NCBI RefSeq assembly: GCF_034702125.1
Contig: NC_085861.1
Location: 46,954,222 to 47,018,221, forward strand
Direction of reading: 5' to 3'
DNA from: Engraulis encrasicolus
Lineage: Eukaryota > Chordata > Actinopteri > Clupeiformes > Engraulidae
DNA length: 64,000 bases
The notes below the pieces were generated by a model, which saw nothing but the letters and a program-made list of their open reading frames with translations, was not told the origin of the DNA and did no database searches. A program made the translations under genes and the position numbers. Numbering within the stretch: position 1 is the first letter of the stretch; each line of letters starts with the position of its first letter. Below, piece after piece: positions 1-12,288 of this stretch.

Positions 1-480
1 GATTTCAATGGAAACCAATACATTTCAATGTAATGTACAGCACATGACATAACTAAGGTGTAGTGGAATGTAGGAAGTTGTGAGATGCCTCAATGCACAT
101 TATATCACATCTACAGTGTATAGACCTAAGACAATATATGGATTGGATAGCTTACTACAAATAACCCACTTATTTAAGACCCACAACTCATGGCCGTCGA
201 TTAAAAATCAATGCATTTAAAAGTATGAAATCTTTAGGACTTTACAGAGCTTATGTAGGGATAGAGAAAGTTGGAAGATGTTTCAATGCACATTATGAAC
301 CTTTGGAAAATACATGGTTTAGATAGCTAAATGCACATAATTCAGGTACTTTAGATGCTGACCATTGAAATGCATTGCCAATGCAACTTATGCAATTACA
401 TTGTAGAACTAAGGTAGAGGAATGTAGGAAGTTGGGAGATATCACAACACAAATGCCACATCCAGTGGATCTTTAGAAAG
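1..480 (-). repeat. AT-rich tandem satellite, inverted relative to the copy at 2.9-4.9 kb
   Basis: This stretch repeats phrases such as GGAATGTAGGAAGTTG and AATGCACATTAT at roughly 200-base spacing. They are the reverse complement of CCAACTTCCTACATTCC and ATAATGTGCATT, which recur at 2.9-4.9 kb and 21.2-22.2 kb. The block is therefore the same degenerate satellite in opposite orientation. No coding potential is seen. Confidence 0.75.
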
Positions 481-983
481 CCTTCATACATTATGTTAAA
501 TAATCTTTTTTTTCAGTCAGTGGGCCAGGACACATTAAGCCTATATTTCTAATAAATTAAAGTGATGGTAGGCATGTGCTGGAGATACATGCTAAGATGT
601 CCTAAAATGGGCCAGAGTGCTTGATCACGCTTACTTCGTTACATGAAATGAGATTTTCTTTTGGCAATTTTGTTTTGTTGAACATCAAACCCATAAGCAC
701 TGGTAGTATTGGGTCAACCATGAAGTGAAAAAATGTTGCCTGGTCTCTTTTTATCATATAGCCTACTTTCAGTTATGGAAAAAGTTTCTGACACCCTGTG
801 GATGAATAGTAAATGTTATTTTCAGAAAGTACTATTCAATGGCTGACCAGGCATATTAGATCTTGATAGAGACCATAGTGTCTTGGTTGCAAAAATGGCT
901 CAACTCGAGTCTAGGCCTACAGGAGGTGGACACTCAAGTGTTTGAAAACAAGATTAATTAGGACAAGGCAAGAGGTCAAGAGG
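481..983. other. Non-coding spacer, nothing recognised
   Basis: AT-rich DNA between the inverted satellite and the start of the segmental duplication. I see no open frame of note, no RNA gene and no clear repeat termini. Confidence 0.5.
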
Positions 984-2869
984 ATACGTAACTCTCAGAA
1001 TAACATTTGCAAAAGAAGAATATTACAATTCTCAGCTCATTCACAGAAATGAGAATTTAATGACACTAACTGTTCAATGAAAAGAATGCAAATCCTTCAG
1101 AATCCTTTTCACATAACATGGCAATTGCACCTATGGTATGTTGTTTTAACAAATTATAATGTGTGTGAATTATAATTTTCAAAATTTCCATCAATATTAT
1201 CATAATCAGCCATAATCAGGGCTATTATATCTAGTCCTCCAAAAACCCAGTCATGAAGAGATTCAGTGTTTGCGCTATAGCTGTATAGAAAACATGGTGA
1301 ATGATAAATGATGAAGTTGAATTTAGGAGCTGTTTACCATTTGTTGGGTCCTGTGGCCTTTTCCCCATCCAAACAGCATCATTGGTGATTGGTGATTGCT
1401 GGTTGCTGGCGCAACAAATTGGAGAATGATAGGGGTAAGTTTCATGAACAGTTTCAATGTCTGAGTAATGAGTTGATTTTAGAACACATGATACTAAGGG
1501 CCTCTGGCTCAGTTCCTCTGGCTTTTGATGGTGTCTTTGAACCTCATACTCTAAACCCTACTGGGAAGTGACAGGGTGATCATACCTGTGCTTTTGGTGG
1601 CTGTGAGACCCTTGCTTCCCACATCCCTCAGACGTTTTGGTGATGTATATTGCCACAAACCTTCTGCATCTAACCTCTTCAATGCAGACTTCAATTTTCC
1701 GGCTGCGATGTACCTTTCCATGGTACAATGTACTAAATAATAAGCTGGTTGTCTGAGGGCATGTGGAGGCAATCTCCAAAGGAAATGGCTGTATGAATAG
1801 GAAACTGAAGGATACACCAATATCTCCAGCCTTCTTGGGAGCTGATGCTGCCTCATTCCCATTGCAGGTCTCCACTTGCAAGTAACCACAAGTGATGCCT
1901 TTTCCCTCACCACTGATCTCTGGACTCACAATACAGTATGTCTGAATTTAGTGTCATCTGTAGTCATGCCTTGTTGCACTGCAAGTTGTGAGATTGGTAA
2001 TGGGCATCTTGAAACTTCAAGCCACATCTTGATGTAAGCTGAAAGTCCTCTTTCCAGTTACTGTTCAAATGGGGACTTTCTTAAATGGGGGGGCACATCA
2101 CTGAGCTCATGGGGCATGGCGCCAAAGACATCAGCAAGATCCAGGAAGATTACATGGAGGTTCTTTTTTCCAGCTTTGCTGTTTGGATTTAGTGTCAGGT
2201 CATGCTATGTGTTACCCAGACATGCCGCCCTTTGAACAGTATCAATGTGCATGATTGGCCATCCTTTGTGAAATAACACTGAAAAGGAGATTAATTTCCA
2301 AAATAGTAAGTGAGGAAATTGTGTTGAACTGGCAGATGTTCATTTGTATCCTTTTCCTTAGAGATCAGGACCCCACCTGCTTCACACACTTCACATGCAG
2401 CCAATGATTTCAATTCACTTTGTGTGCTTCACTCTATTAGACTCAGATGCAACATTCAATGCAAGGCACTAGTTTCCCTTGAATACCTTTTCTTCCTTGA
2501 TGAATCATCAAATCCCTGTGAGATTCCTTCTTCCCTCCAGCATGTTTGTGGAGTTATATTCCCGCTGGTCGGTGTTCTCACAAGTCTGTAGTATAGTTAT
2601 TGTTCATCATGTACTTACTCATTCTCCAACATCTCAGTCACAACACATGAAATTAAACAGGACTCACCTGATGCCATTTCTGTCTGTATCATGATGTACC
2701 TAGTCTTATCTGTCTTTGACACTACAGCAGTCAACACACCCAACATACCCAGCAAGTCAGATTGTACGGTATGTTTAAAAAAAGACTGTTCTTGAAACTG
2801 ATGCGTGTGCAATTGCAATCACATCTTCCAGTTTTCTCTGTACACTTTAGACCTACCTTCATTCTGTAA

Positions 2870-4946
2870 TATAGCCTAGTTTGATTTGATTTTCAATGGC
2901 TAGATGAGTTTTGAGTCTAAAATAACTGTACTGCATATCAAGCCCATTTGTTGTCCAAATGTCTACAGGAGCTATATAATGTGCATTGAGAGATCTGTCA
3001 ACTTACATTGAGCTATACCTTAGTTCTGTAATGCACTTTGCATTACCTGGAAATGCTTTGATTTTCAATGGACGGCCATGAGGTTTGGGTCTGAATAAAT
3101 GTGTATCAAACGGTCTAATCCAGGGGTGCCCAACCTATTCCAACTCGGGGTCCCCTTGAAATGTTCATACTTCTTCAGGGCTCATCACTGACTGAATAAA
3201 TAAAACAAAACATACACTACAAAAAAATATGATTTTGATTTTTAGAAAATGATTTCAAGTCCCACTTGGAATACAGTAAGGGCCAACCAGTAGGAACTCC
3301 CAATTTCCTACATTCCTCTACAACACATTTCTGTAATATACTTTGCATTACATTGCAATGCACTGGTTTTCATTCAAATCCATCGGACAATTATGAGTTC
3401 TATGCCTAAAATAGCAGCATACCTTATATTAGGCGATCAAACCCATGTATTTTCTGAAAGCAAACTCCAGATACAGTAGGATATAGCAAAAGTTGTAATC
3501 CAACCTATCCCCCTGGGGTCTCCCAACTTCCTCTATCCGAACTTAAGTTCTGTAAAGTACATTGTACTTTGAAATGCATTGACTTTTAATGGACGGCCAT
3601 GAGGTGTGGGTATACAATAACTGTGTAATTTCTATTAAAGATGGCCTCTCAACGTCATTTAATTAATATTGCCGTGTTCCCAATTGTTATTGAATGTGTT
3701 ACGCGTTGGTCCTGTTTTAAAAAACGTTCTGGTTGCTTTGTTTCAAGACGTTTTTGCAAGCTGGCAAGGTGGCTTGTGGAGAAACGAGAGAGTGTTCCGT
3801 GTTTCTCGTGGAAATGCGTCTCTGATTGGCTCACTCCTCCTGCTCTCAAAGAAACGCGTCTCTGATTGGCTCAGTCCTCCAGTTCTTGGAGAGAATGTAA
3901 TGGGAAACAGAGTCGCCACTTCCCCGGGTGGTACTGCACTATAGGGGCGCCAACGGAGGCGTGCAGGCTCCATTCAGGGCTGTGCTCTTTCGACAGTGAC
4001 CCCTAGGCGAGCTGCAGGCACGGAGCAACCGGAGTGAGCAGGCTTTATGTATGAGGCTTTGTGCTGTGTGTGTACCTGAGAGTAGCAACCAGCTGATAGC
4101 TAAGCTAAGCTATGTTTCGGGCCACCAGACGTTGCTTGTTTTGAAAACAAGCAGAAAAAAATTACTCAACATGTTTTTAGATAAATGGGTCGATATAAAC
4201 CTTTGTGGGCAACGCCTTATTTCGACGTGACGAAACACAGAAAGGCTTTCGTGATTCGCTCGTTTCTCTGCATTATTTATGTAAATTGGGAAACACCGGG
4301 AAACACAGCCAGGAGAGTTGACGCACCGCTATGAGAGCCTTGCAAGTGAGTTTAACTTGGGGTGACCGTCCGATCTTCGAAAGGAGTGAGTAAAACTGAG
4401 TTTTATCGGAAGTTGGCCTTTAAGCTATCCAATCCATTTATTTTCCGAGGTCTACACACTCCAGATGTGATATAATGTGCATTGTTACCTCCCATTATGA
4501 TCTCCCAACTTCCTACATTCCTCTATACCTTAGTTATGTAATGTGTTTGGGATTCCATTGAAATCCATTAAACAGTTATGGGTTTTTGGCCTACATAGGT
4601 GTATAATTTATATTAAACTAGCAAACCCATATATTTTCTGAAAGCCCACACTCTACAGATATGATCTAGCAAGTATTAGGATTTGACCCACCCTCCTACA
4701 GGCTTCTGCATCAATCAAACCTTGCATTATATTGCTTAAAAAGTGTATGACAGATACATTTTGACCTATATAATTCATAGGAAAGTACATTATCCATCAA
4801 AACTGTATATTTTTAAAATCCCTAAGGTGTCTACATGTGATGTAACATCAATAAAAATATATCCCATCATCACAGACACTTGCATACGCCCACATCCATA
4901 TATAGGCATGTATTGCGAAATGCACTGGGTGTCATTATAAAAGTCA
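2870..4946 (+). repeat. Degenerate ~200-bp satellite (interrupted by the 781-bp element)
   Basis: Phrases recurring at about 190-230 base intervals include CCCAACTTCCTACATTCCTC, GTAATGCACTTTGCATTAC, CAATGGACGGCCATGAGGT and CAAACCCATGTATTTTCTG. The same array is in copy 2 (about 21180-22510) and, inverted, at 1-480. The 781-bp element at 3639-4419 interrupts it. Confidence 0.75.
3639..4419 (+). mobile_element. 781-bp non-autonomous element with TTAA target duplication, copy 1
   Basis: The sequence runs from AGATGGCCTCTCAACGTC to GGAAGTTGGCCT and is flanked by TTAA at 3635-3638 and 4420-4423. An element of exactly the same length and about 95% identity lies at 37943-38723, also flanked by TTAA. 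Copy 2 of the segmental duplication has the empty site near 21980. TTAA targeting is typical of piggyBac and Kolobok superfamilies; the termini show only a weak inverted match (AGATGGCC against AGGCCAAC), so the superfamily is unsettled. Inside is a short tandem duplication around CGTCTCTGATTGGCTCA. The short frames do not encode a recognisable transposase. Confidence 0.88.
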
Positions 4947-4954
4947 GTAAAAAC

Positions 4955-5372
4955 TAGGGGTGGGCATAGATTAATTTTTTTTAATCTAGATTAATCTCAC
5001 TGTAATTTTGAAATTAATCTAGATTAATCTAGATTAATCTATATCAAAATGGCTCATTCAGAAATGGCGCGATAGCGAAATAATGCCGAAAAAAGCCCTT
5101 GAAATTTCTTAAGACAGATGGCGCATTAGAACAGAGCTCATCTTTTTTTCCAAAATGCATCTCATCTTCAAAAAATGGTCATGTTGATACTTGGTGATGA
5201 AAAAAAAACGCACTGCAATATGTCATAAGTGTGTCCAATAGGAAGCATTTACAGTTATAAGATACTGAGATTTCAAAATGAACGGCGCTTTAAGTTGTAG
5301 AGGCAAATACAGATAAATCTATCAAACATTTAGGCTATTTAAACAAAATGACCTCAACAATTCAGCATTTCT

Positions 5373-5418
<46 letters not shown>

Positions 5419-6218
5419 CTGCCACTGACTGTTAAAAAGAGCAGCGGCTCCTTTAAGAGAGGGAGGAGCTCTGCGCACAGTAAACTCAGCAGCTCTCAGC
5501 AGAGGCAGGCTACTGGATATGTAGAACCAACAGCACTGGCCCACGGCAATTTGGCCTAAACCTGACAGTTGTTCTCAGAGTTAGAATGCCAGAGGAGTTA
5601 CAACTCGAAATTAATTCAGTTTGCAAAAAAAAAAATCAAGCGCGACAACCGCGAGGTTTATTACCGTCTGACATGAGAATATCTCACTGAGTCGCAAATG
5701 CGCGAATGCAACACAAACATTCAGCGAGAGTAGGCCTAGATATTGGCAGTTTCAGTTTGAGAATCTTCAAAATGCATATCGCACGGAATATTTTGCAATT
5801 ATGGCACAGGCAAGATTTCTGGAAGTTGTTTATGTGTTCCATGCAATGCGAGAGGAAATGTAGGCTATGTCGGGCTGGTAGGCTACTCACACACAATAAT
5901 GTCTCTATGCTTCACCTCAACATCTCTTTACGTAGTCTACCACTTATGAAAAAGCACTCAAACAACACCTACCACGGCAGAGAGATTAATGTTTTCAGCA
6001 TGCAAACACTGTTCATATTTAGTAGGTCTGCTGAAGCAACAGGTGGAGAGGAGAAAGCCACTGGAGCGCAGTCTGAAAGCGTCTGTCAATGGAACGCTAG
6101 TGATGTGCATACCAAAACCCATATTTTGAGAATAGATTAACGTGCGATATTTTCTTTATCGCGCGACAAGAGTCTCACATTATCGCAGCACGTTAACGCC
6201 GATAACGGCCCACCACTA
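4955..6218. mobile_element. Non-autonomous hAT-like element (1264 bp)
   Basis: The ends TAGGGGTGGGC and GCCCACCACTA are inverted repeats matching at 10 of 11 positions. The 8-bp flanks GTAAAAAC and GTAAAAAT differ at one base, as expected for an aged hAT target duplication. The homologous site in copy 2 (about 22521-22535) is uninterrupted, which proves the insertion. The left subterminal part repeats AGATTAATCT. The right end holds CGCGATAA-type palindromic motifs. A 144-codon frame at 5706-6140 has no recognised similarity. Confidence 0.88.
5377..5416 (+). repeat. (GA)n microsatellite
   Basis: About 20 uninterrupted GA units inside the hAT-like element. Confidence 0.97.
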
Positions 6219-6520
6219 GTAAAAATATAAGAAAGCTACCACTTCCAGAGGGCTATCATACCAAATAATGTCCCTCAGGCATGGAGGATTACAAAAAACA
6301 TTGATAGACTTTGCCACCCCAGGTGATACCAACTTCTGCTCCGGCCCATGGACTATGTTTATGTAGCAGAGTGGAACTTTTACGGTAATTATCCTTAAAA
6401 TAATAATTACCCCTTTTTATGTGTAATTGCACGACTACGCCACTGGGGGAATTTCGCCACCCAGAGTATTGATTGAAGACAATGATAACCCAAGGCACAA
6501 CAGGTTCGGATAGACTAGAC

Positions 6521-7271
6521 CAGGGGTGTCAAACATACGGCCCGCGGGCCGCATCCGGCCCGCCAGAGGGTTCCATCCGGCCCGGATGTAAAAAAAAAAA
6601 ATTTTTTTTTATTTTTTTTTTTTTTTACTTTTTTTTTTTTCTCAACGAAATAACCGAAATGCGCTATTACGGCAATCGGGACAAAATCGAGACCTGCATG
6701 ACATTAACCCAATGGTCCCTCTGTTATACTGTATATATGTAGTAAAGTGCACATCACACTTCTATTATAAATGCTTTTCTATCAACAGCCATTTGATAAA
6801 GATCATATATTATAGACCTCATATATAGAGATACAATGTTAATACTTCTCATTCGTATTGTATTGGTATTGATTGTAATTAAATAATAAATATAATTGGA
6901 TTTGTATTGATTCCTATTAAGCTGAAACTGGAAACGGGACGTTAGAATGCGTGAAAATGCAGGAAATTACATCTAAGAAATACAAAATTTTCTGGGGGAA
7001 AACCCCCAGACCCCCTGCAAAAATTAACGGTCACATATTTAATTATTTGACGGTTGGCAATCAATGAATGAAGTCAAGGAAATGTTGCATAGGACTATCA
7101 GTATTACATTGCTTTCTACATATTCAACACATTTAAAATGTGATAGTAATGAACACTAATCCTCTGCTTTACGTTTTTTTTTTTTTTTGCGATGATGTTA
7201 TTAATGCGGCCCGCTTGAGGTCCACATGGGTTGTATGCGGCCCCCGGACCAAAATGAGTTTGACACCCCTG
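6521..7271. mobile_element. hAT-type MITE (CAGGGGTGTCAAAC termini)
   Basis: It starts CAGGGGTGTCAAACATACGG and ends TGAGTTTGACACCCCTG, a textbook inverted pair for a widespread vertebrate hAT family. The interior near both ends is rich in GGCCCGC and GCGGCCC motifs. Flanks GACTAGAC and ACGTAGAC share their last five bases, so the 8-bp duplication is decayed. Poly(A)/poly(T) runs lie at 6590-6645. No transposase frame. Confidence 0.88.
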
Positions 7272-7511
7272 ACGTAGACAGAGACGTGTACTTCTTGTTT
7301 CAAAATAAAAAGTATTTTCTTTATTAACACATATTTAAAATAAGAAAATAAACATACATTAAAACTCCTGGACCGCCAGAAACAAAAAGGGACAGGATTG
7401 TGCAGAGGGGGAGGTCTGAGGTTATATAGTAGAACTCAATGACACGATCAGTGCAGGTAACCCGTGTCTACAATATTCCTATTTACACATATGCGCATAG
7501 GCATAGGCTAC

Positions 7512-7652
7512 CACGGCAAGCAAGTGATTCAATCAGTAAGTCTTCCTACTGCAAGCAAGTGATTCAATCAGTAAGTCTTTCCACGTCAAGCAAGTGATTT
7601 AAACAGCAAGTCTTTCCACTGCAAGTAAGTGATTCAACCAGTAAGTCGATCT
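7512..7652 (+). repeat. Four tandem ~38-bp units inside the LTR
   Basis: Four units of the type GCAAGCAAGTGATTCAATCA followed by GTAAGTCTTTCC. Such short direct repeats are common in the U3 part of LTRs and can act as enhancers; here that role is an inference. Confidence 0.85.
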
Positions 7653-8458
7653 TTACACGTCAAACTGTGCACGTCACCCCTAAAGCTACAAGTGCATAAG
7701 GAGTCACGGGGCCTGCACTGAAAGCGGTGAGAGAATAGAACTTCAACAGAGTAAATCTATTGCCTAGGTAGGCCTAGTTAACAGCAGCAATACTAGTCAG
7801 ACCGGGAGAGGGGGGAAGGCGGCCGGGCGGAAATTAAACAAACAAAAACAAACAGAAGAGCAAAACTAATTGGGCAGGGACAAAACAGCAGTAAGCAAGG
7901 TTGCCGACCCTCGACGGCACACTCTGAGGGGTGAGGCAAACATACATTAGTGAGCGAAAGTCCATCATTAAATATATATATATACATATAACAATGTTAA
8001 CATGACACACCGGTACTCCTACATACCTCAGCACAGGTGGACAGAGTGTGAGTTACCGATTGATACAGACAGGTCGCGCACCAAGGGAGAATCTCAGGCT
8101 CACCTAGAGATTAACACGGTAGTGAATACAGTGTTCTGAAGGCTTAGCAAACACAGATCACAAGTAGTTACATGAACACATACCTCCACATTGACAGACA
8201 TGGATTCACACCTGGGGCTGGCCATCCCAGGATCCCTGGCGCGCTCAGGCAGAGCGCAGCGTTCGCCAGCACAAAAATCCCAAACACGGGAGAGCTCCAG
8301 CTAAGCGCTCACTTTCAGCTGTTTTTATAAAACAATGGGCTAGCCGCCACTTACTGCGGAGCCACTCAGCAGCTAGCCGAGTTTGTGACGTCAGACTACT
8401 ACGGGAGCTGGCAAGGGACAAAGCTCACCTTGACCGTAGACAGGTCTACCCTGTTACA

Positions 8459-10614
8459 TCTAGTATAATTTATTAATCCCGAGGGAAATTAATATAAGGA
8501 CAGCTACATATAGTATTTGTTAACGCATGGGTCTAATTTGAATTATTATTAAGTGTCTCTTCTTAGTATCTTAGTTTGAAGACCAGATATTTGGTGCCAG
8601 TTTCTAAAAATCGAAAGATGGGTGCTACAAGAAAAGTATGGCAATAAAAAGCCTGTGCAGTGGCGAATTATTCCATGTGTGATCCGCTCGAAATTAAACA
8701 TAGCCCTACCCATCACTGAAAAGCATGAGCCTGGGTGTACCGAAAAGCCTGGATGCTGACTAATTGCCACAATGTCTTTAGGATTGGGGACTGGGCTCTG
8801 AAGAGGCAATTGCAGTAGCCTTTGGTATCCTTCGTGCATCTGCCCCGCTTCCAAACGGACACCCTGACACATTTAGCATTAACCTTTTGTTTTTAACCGT
8901 CTAACAGCGCTTAACATTATCATTAAATCAATGGAACCTAAAGCAGTTGCAGAGACCGTTTCATATTGGCTCAATCCCTTCTCCATGAAAGAGAAATAAG
9001 GTCAAGGACAAATTATTCTATGTAGGCATAAATGGAAATAAACACTCGTGCAATTGGAAAGTGGAAATTTAACAAAGTGGGGCATTTAGCTATATTGTAT
9101 TTTTGTGGTCTATTTAGGCCTATAAAATACTTGTATGAATAAAAATAACTGTGAACTGCTATCCGAACCCAGACTCTGGTGTCCTTCACGGGCCTCTGTG
9201 CCTTGTTGTTACTGGTTTGAATCAAAATATATTTTGGGGTGGAAGTCCCCCAGTGGCGTAGTCGTGAAATCATCTGTTTGAAATTGGTAAGTATATATTT
9301 TAGTATTAATTCCGCTACATTTATGATAAAATCGGCATGCAATTTAAGAACACACATGATTAGTATAGCCACACTTGGCACAGCAAACAAAAGCCAACAG
9401 GGCTAGAGTGACACGGGTATGGACATGGCCCGAATACGAGAGCAATGTGCGTTATACTGACAAACAGTTCTGTAGGCTACACTTCAAGAAAAATAACAAA
9501 AAGGAACGGGAAGGAGACGATGCCCACAGGCGTGCGTGCCCTCCTATCGAGAGCACAGGTGATCTCCACGCACATGTTACAACCTACAGGACCTAAGCAC
9601 ACACACACACAGGCACACGCATTCACGCCGGTCAGGAGCGCAGCAAGAATCGGTCTCGCCAGAGAGAGTTTATGGGTAGTACGAGAGAGGAATCTCGCTA
9701 CTTTTTCCGGGTGGTACTGTCCACTAAGTGGCGCCATCCAGACAGCGCAGAGGAGCGCCAAGGAGCGCAGAGGCTGTTGAAATGAATGGGGTCCCATGGA
9801 GCTCAACCACGATGCTGCCATTGCTTTGGGAGAGAATTGGTATCATCGTTTCATTTTATTTTTCCAAAAGGCAGGATAGATTATCCTTTCAAACAGCAGT
9901 TAGTTTGAATGTTTAAACTTGCTGGATCTGTGTAAAATACGTCTTTATTGTCAATATGACGTCACGAGTGGCTTCACACACTGCGTTTGGATTGGTCGGC
10001 CGGCTGCATTGCTGTGATCACGACGGCCGTAAAGCAATTTTGTTAGCAAGATGCTAGCGGAGCCTGACTCATAAATGCCAAAGCTGTAGGAAATCAGAAG
10101 GGCATAACTCCCAGGTTATTGTACATTTCATTGAAATCCACATTGGTTTCTCAGAACTTACAGTAATATTGTCAAGTTTCAGCAGACAGTGAGCACAATT
10201 GTCAGTTATTAGCGCCAGCCTTATGAGCTCTGCTGTCTCGACAGCGCTCCCTAGGTGAACTGCAGGCACGGGTTTGAGGGCGAGATTCAACACTGTATGT
10301 AAACCCACTGTGGTCTCGCTCTAGAAGCATGCGCGCTCAGCGTGTGTCAGTTCAGGATTCCACGTAGATGGTGTGGGACTGTACAGACTACCATAATAGG
10401 AAAAATAGGAGGGGCGAGATACAAAATGGGAGGAGCGGGATCTCAGACATCCAGACCTGCCCACTTCTGCAAACTGCAGTTGGATGCTACTCCGTGGGTG
10501 TGCATCAATGAATGGCTGGATGTGTTTGGTGGTCAGTCTTGCACAGTGACAATTAACACCCTTCATCTTCAGTGAATCTATGTAAATATGTGTGGAATTC
10601 CTAAACAGACACCT
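8459..10614. other. Unassigned DNA with repeat fragments
   Basis: No gene recognised. A 107-codon minus frame (8549-8872) and a 125-codon minus frame (9013-9390) have no identifiable domains. Positions 9248-9300 match the end of the LTR family seen at 6356. A short CA run is at 9600-9613. Blocks around 9705-9790 and 10226-10290 resemble the middle of the 781-bp TTAA element (phrases GGGTGGTACTG and GAACTGCAGGCACGG), so a relative of that family probably lies here. Confidence 0.5.
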
Positions 10615-11008
10615 TTAGTGTCCTTTAGCAGGGCTGTGCCAACAATTTCTTGACATGTGTCCCAATTCACCACATGTCCAGCAATTATATGATTTGTTGT
10701 TGGATGATGTGTTAACATTCCTCATCTCACTTCCTCTCATTCCTCTAGCTCTGCAGCTTCCTCTCCTCCCCCTTCTCACCCTTGTATGCCTTCTCTGTGC
10801 ATTGGGTGTAGATATTATTACTGTGGGGGGAGTTAAGATGTGTGAAAGAAGCTGCTGTTGCAGAAGTTCTACTTGAGCCACCAACTGGGAATGCTGTTGT
10901 GCGTATAGGCCCATTTCTGACCTTGTATCATAATTGCTGGAAGTTTCAGATATCTGGTTAATTTCTTGTGTACATGATACATGTGGGTCATCTGTTCTAT
11001 GAGTAACT

Positions 11009-11276
11009 TAGGTGCTGTTTCCACGTAGCAGGATATTTTTTAGCAGGGTATTTTTTTCTCCTGCTACGTGGAAACGCAACATGTGGATAAAAAAAATCCT
11101 CCATTGTAACAAATGCGTTTCAGACCCCTAAACAGGATATTTTTTTCTCCTGCACCTGGATTTTTAAATATCTGCTACGTGGAAACGGAAGGCCAAAACC
11201 AATGCAAAACCAATACAAGCAGGAGAAAAAAAATATCCACATATAAAAATATCCAGCTACGTGGAAACGGCACCTA
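11009..11276. mobile_element. Fold-back MITE, TAGGTGCTGTTTCCACGTAG termini, copy 1
   Basis: The left end TAGGTGCTGTTTCCACGTAG is the reverse complement (with small differences) of the right end CTACGTGGAAACGGCACCTA. Internal CTACGTGGAAACG and CCTGCTACGTGG blocks make further inverted pairs. A second copy in opposite orientation is at 45243-45526. It interrupts the gag relic. Confidence 0.82.
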
Positions 11277-11358
11277 AGATGACCTTTTTGCTTCCTGTTC
11301 CATAGCCTGCCTCCTATTCTGTTCTCTGTCATTCGCTTCCATCTCCCACCTTTCAAAT

Positions 11359-11591
11359 ATGGGCCAATCCCATTTGTATTTTTCTACCCCTACCCCTTAC
11401 CCTTACCCCTACCCCTTACCCCTCCAAACGGAGTCTGCCTGTCCACACCCCTCCTTTTTTTAGGGCTACAAAGCCCTCCCCCTTTACCCCTACCCCTCTG
11501 CCTTCACGACTATTGGGATACCCCTACCCCTACACAAAACGGAAGGGAGGGGTAAGGGGTAGGGCCAAGGGGTGAATTGAGATTGGGCCTA
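11359..11591. mobile_element. Small inverted-repeat element rich in CCCCTACCCC
   Basis: The ends GGGCCAATCCCATTTG and GAATTGAGATTGGGCC are an imperfect inverted pair. Just inside them, CCCCTACCCCTTACC on the left pairs with GGGGTAAGGGGTAGGG on the right, so the whole element can fold back. It interrupts the gag relic. Family not identified. Confidence 0.65.
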
Positions 11592-11813
11592 ACTCTGCTT
11601 TAAACTCTCTCCTCTTGCCTTCTATCATTCTTGTAACCTTTCGATACTTAATGTTCCACTCAAAGGGAATTTTCCCTCTGTCCATTTATGCCACTTGCTT
11701 ATGACTCTCTCATCTACACATTCTGCTCCAAACTTATTATGCATGTCTTGCAAACATCCTGGGGTATGTATACCTTTTGGAAGTTTAACAGATTTACTCT
11801 TACTCAAACCCAT

Positions 11814-12279
11814 GATGACAATCCAATTGTATTTTATTCAATTACTAATCCCTCAGCACCAAACAACAGACGCTAAAACAATAGCATTAATGCACAAACA
11901 ATGAGTATCACAAACACAAACAAATAGCCTTCAAAGTCTCTTCAGTCCAACCTGCTTCAGCTTTCTTTACGTTCAGTTTTACTTTCCCAATGTTTAATAC
12001 AGACGGGGAAAATCTGGTGAACCCAGAGTCCACAATTAAATTACACCTGTTTAAACCTTTCAACCTCAACCAATACCCTACTTGCACAAACCATCAAAAA
12101 GAGACCATCGTTACGTTACGCTTTTCTTACAATTAAAGGGCCCGGTAGAAAGGGCCCGGTGGCCTTCACCACGGTTGGTGATTTCTCACCAAAGGACAGT
12201 CCTGGTGCCTCTGACACCCTAGTTAGTGCTTGGACACTTTAGCGCCTCTGACACCCTCTTTGATGCTTAGACGCTTAGT
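11814..12279 (-). other. Leader of the endogenous retrovirus-like element, gag-proximal part
   Basis: Between the gag start (11813) and the inserted structure beginning at 12280. It holds two tandem copies of a ~38-bp unit (about 12200-12279; plus-strand phrase GCCTCTGACACCCTC and GCTTGGACACTTTAGC). A third copy of the unit, in the same orientation, lies on the other side of the insertion (about 17739-17785), which is the evidence that 17.74-18.70 kb is the other part of the same leader. Confidence 0.55.
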
Positions 12280-12288
12280 ACAGGCGAA

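Larger units (their letters stand above)
984..6355 (+). repeat. Segmental duplication, copy 1
   Basis: From the shared start ATACGTAACTCTCAGAAT to the shared end GGCCCATGGACTAT this block aligns in the same orientation with 19184-22661, with mostly single-base differences. Relative to copy 2 it carries two clean insertions (3639-4419 and 4955-6218); copy 2 keeps both empty sites. The right edge abuts the LTR beginning at 6356. Short minus-strand frames near 1551-1929 are shared with copy 2 but are broken differently there, so I do not call a gene. Inside are satellite units and a fragment beginning CAGGGGTGCCCAACC (3120) that resembles a hAT end. Confidence 0.88.
6356..8458 (-). mobile_element. 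Probable solo LTR (minus strand), split by a hAT element
   Basis: Read on the minus strand it begins TGTAACAGGGTAGACC (at 8458) and ends near 6356 with CA, giving canonical TG...CA ends. A reverse-complement AATAAA signal lies at 7320-7325. A related but partial copy (motifs GTGGAACTTT, GACTACGCCACTGGGGG and TTTTTATTAACAC) lies at 36896-37380, and a small piece at 9248-9300. No internal coding region is attached, so it is best read as a solo LTR, about 1.35 kb without the 751-bp insertion. I could not find a convincing target duplication, so the ends are tentative. Confidence 0.5.
10615..11813 (-). pseudogene. Endogenous retrovirus-like gag relic (matrix start and CCHC zinc knuckle)
   Basis: On the minus strand a frame opens at 11813 with MGLSKSKSVKLPKG. 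Gly-2 followed by Ser/Lys suggests N-terminal myristoylation of a retroviral matrix domain; the following KW-x6-FP-x2-GT pattern is also gag-like. That frame stops at 11625. After two MITE insertions (11009-11276 and 11359-11591) a second frame (10914-10615) ends with basic RGR-rich sequence and one zinc knuckle CWTCGELGHMSRNC (C-x2-C-x4-H-x4-C), typical of nucleocapsid. No protease or polymerase could be recognised to the left. The 5' LTR and leader lie to the right (18716-19183; 11814-18697). The relic cannot encode an intact Gag. Confidence 0.6.

Noticed and set aside
11385..11575. Telomere-like CCCCTACCCCTTACCC tract
   Set aside because: The words are irregular, not exact CCCTAA repeats, and they pair with GGGGTAAGGGG on the other side within inverted ends, so they belong to a small fold-back element.
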